DNA of 64,000 nucleotides. Source: Streptomyces canus. GTDB taxonomy: Bacteria; Actinomycetota; Actinomycetes; Streptomycetales; Streptomycetaceae. Positions 62,512 through 64,000 of the stretch are shown here, piece after piece (positions within the stretch are counted from its first letter, which is position 1; every line of letters begins with the position of its first letter). The DNA lies in the NCBI RefSeq assembly GCF_041435015.1, contig NZ_CP107989.1, forward strand, positions 4,712,001 to 4,776,000, read 5' to 3'. The notes beneath the pieces are model-generated. The model did no database searches, had not been told where the DNA came from, and saw only the letters and a program-made list of their open reading frames with translations. The position numbers were made by a program, and so were the translations under genes.

Positions 62512-64000
62512 ATGACACACGACACGCAGCGGCCGCGCGTCCTCGTCGTCGGCGCCGGTCCCGTCGGGATGGTCCTCGCCAGTGAACTGCTGGCGCACGG
62601 GGTCCGGGCCGACGTCATCTCCAAGCTCCGCAGGCAGAGCCCGCACTCCCGCGCCACGATCCTGTGGCCCCGCGTCCTGGAACTGCTCGACCGCGTGGGC
62701 GTGGGCCGGAAACTGGTCGACAGCGGTCACTACTTCGACCAGATGAACTACTACTCGAACAAGAAAATGATCGGCCTGATCCGGTTCGACCGACTGCGGG
62801 GCGTCGGCTATCCCTTCGCGATCACCATCCCGCAGTGGCGCACCGAGGCGATCCTCGAAGAGCACCTGACCGCCCTCGGCGGCACCATCGACTACGACAC
62901 CACGTTCGTCGACGGCAGCCGGCACCCGGACGGCGTGGAGTGCACGCTCCGGCTGCCCGACGGCACGGCGCAGACCCGTACGTACGACTACGTCGTCGGC
63001 GCCGACGGCTACAACAGCGTCGTCCGCGAGGTGTTCGGTTTCCGGTTCACGGGCCGGACCCTGCGCACCCGGCTGGCCATCACGGACGCCGAGATCCTGG
63101 GCGAGACCACCAGCAGCGAGGCGGCGTACTACCTGACCCGCACCGGGAACATGGTCCTGGCTCCGCTGGGCGACGGGATCTTCCGGGTCGGCGCGAGCGT
63201 GCCCGACGACTACACGGGCGACACCCCCGACCGGGCCTTCTTCGAGAAACTGCTCGCCGAACGCGTCCCCGGGGCCCGCCGGCTCGGCGAGATGAAGTTC
63301 AGCGGTGTCTTCACCGCGCACGTCCGCTCGGCGACCACCTACAGCAGCGGCCGGGTCTTCCTCACCGGCGACGCGGCGCACGCGATGAGCCCGTCCGGAG
63401 CCCAGGGCCTGAACACCGGAATCCAGGACGCGGTCAACCTGGGCTGGAAACTGGCCGGCGTGGTGGGCGGCGCCTACCGCCCCGAACTGCTGGACAGTTA
63501 CGACGTCGAGCGCAGGCCCGCCGTCGACCAGGTCTCCGCGCTCTCCACCCGCCTGGCCAGGATCGGGCTCTACCCCACCCGGCGGCAGACCGTCGCCCGG
63601 GACGCCGTCTACCGGCTGGGCACCCGCACCCAGGCACTGGAGAAGCTGCTCGCGCCCCGGCTCGCCCAGCTCGACACCCACTACGGTCCCCGCCCGAAGC
63701 GGCGTTCCTTGGTGCCGGGCGAGCGGCTGCCGCTCGGCTGGCGGGAGTCGAGCACCGCCCCCGTCCTCGCCGTGGACCGATACACCGTGCTGCTCTGGCC
63801 CGGTGTGCAGTACCGGTACGAGCGCTGGGCCGCGCTCGTCGAGGAGCTGGGCGCAGAGGTGCCCGCGGCGGCCGTCACCGATCTGGGCGGCCGCCCGCCC
63901 GGCCCCCTGCTGACCAAGCTGCCTCGCGAGGCGCACGCCCTGGTCGTACGGCCCGACGGTCACCTCGACGCCCTGGTGCCGCTCGACGACCGCGCCCACG
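62512..64000 (+). CDS. FAD-dependent aromatic hydroxylase (3' end outside window)
   Basis: A PHBH-type flavoprotein; 496 codons are visible and the C-terminus is cut at the right edge. VLVVGAGPVGMVLAS is the dinucleotide-binding site, VVGADGYNSVVRE the DG motif, and LTGDAAHAMSPSGAQGLNTG the FAD-ribityl motif. The last part (VLLWPGVQYRYERWAALVEE) resembles the thioredoxin-like C-terminal domain of such hydroxylases. ATG 62512 begins 3 bases after the ABM stop, so it is in the same operon. It is expected to hydroxylate an aromatic or polyketide ring. Confidence 0.92.
   Translation, partial: MTHDTQRPRVLVVGAGPVGMVLASELLAHGVRADVISKLRRQSPHSRATILWPRVLELLDRVGVGRKLVDSGHYFDQMNYYSNKKMIGLIRFDRLRGVGYPFAITIPQWRTEAILEEHLTALGGTIDYDTTFVDGSRHPDGVECTLRLPDGTAQTRTYDYVVGADGYNSVVREVFGFRFTGRTLRTRLAITDAEILGETTSSEAAYYLTRTGNMVLAPLGDGIFRVGASVPDDYTGDTPDRAFFEKLLAERVPGARRLGEMKFSGVFTAHVRSATTYSSGRVFLTGDAAHAMSPSGAQGLNTGIQDAVNLGWKLAGVVGGAYRPELLDSYDVERRPAVDQVSALSTRLARIGLYPTRRQTVARDAVYRLGTRTQALEKLLAPRLAQLDTHYGPRPKRRSLVPGERLPLGWRESSTAPVLAVDRYTVLLWPGVQYRYERWAALVEELGAEVPAAAVTDLGGRPPGPLLTKLPREAHALVVRPDGHLDALVPLDDRAH

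Noticed and set aside
61852..63999. 715-residue minus-strand open frame at the right edge
   Set aside because: It is antisense to the phosphatase, ABM and FAD hydroxylase genes, all of which have clear family motifs.

Overview
The window is a high-GC actinobacterial chromosome segment, almost certainly Streptomyces. Several proteins match well-known Streptomyces ones (BldG, WblA, Crp, the topA, hppA and acsA products). GTG starts, ATGA/GTGA overlaps and GC-rich hairpin terminators are frequent. From memory, positions 1 to about 49,800 follow the conserved core order that S. coelicolor has from topA to beyond wblA; this was recalled, not aligned.

Core region. From left to right: topA (cut at the left edge), a small membrane protein, a membrane Ser/Thr kinase, a methyltransferase, a lipoprotein and the proton-pumping pyrophosphatase hppA. 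Next come the developmental regulator bldG with its anti-sigma partner. A Tad-like helicase/secretion neighbourhood follows: a helicase on one strand and seven tightly coupled genes on the other, running from a CpaE-like protein through a CpaF ATPase and TadB/TadC-like proteins to TadE-like and pilin-like proteins. After it lie a HAD phosphatase, a Fic-fold protein, a CooC-like ATPase, a secreted deacetylase, a SulP-STAS-carbonic anhydrase fusion, an ECF sigma pseudogene, acsA, nhaA, a holin-like protein, an alpha/beta hydrolase, a MarP-like membrane protease, two Nudix hydrolases, nth, crp, a nucleotidyltransferase, a metallo-beta-lactamase fold enzyme, RidA, a 54-residue DUF4177 protein, a Get3/ArsA-like ATPase pair, wblA, a class A penicillin-binding protein, a YqeY protein, a metallophosphoesterase and a Pr6Pr membrane protein.

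Island. A tRNA-Pro(CGG) gene lies at 49804-49877. Directly after it are a hairpin, the decayed C-terminus of a tyrosine integrase and a possible PIN-domain remnant. From 50772 to the right edge runs a biosynthetic cluster that looks horizontally acquired. It has a methyltransferase / chorismate-dehydratase (MqnA-like) / P450 operon followed by a truncated methyltransferase, a divergent KAS II, an XRE and a LuxR regulator, an aldo-keto reductase, and a seven-gene operon. That operon encodes a hotdog thioesterase, an AvrD-family protein, KAS III, an acyl carrier protein, a histidine phosphatase, an ABM monooxygenase and an FAD aromatic hydroxylase (cut at the right edge).

Most interesting signal. 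AvrD directs synthesis of syringolides in Pseudomonas syringae. An AvrD-like gene translationally coupled to a thioesterase and KAS III, and next to an ACP and a phosphatase, suggests an acyl-sugar or butenolide-type small-molecule pathway. An MqnA paralogue without the rest of the futalosine pathway suggests that a chorismate-derived unit may also be used. Both ideas are inferences from gene content.
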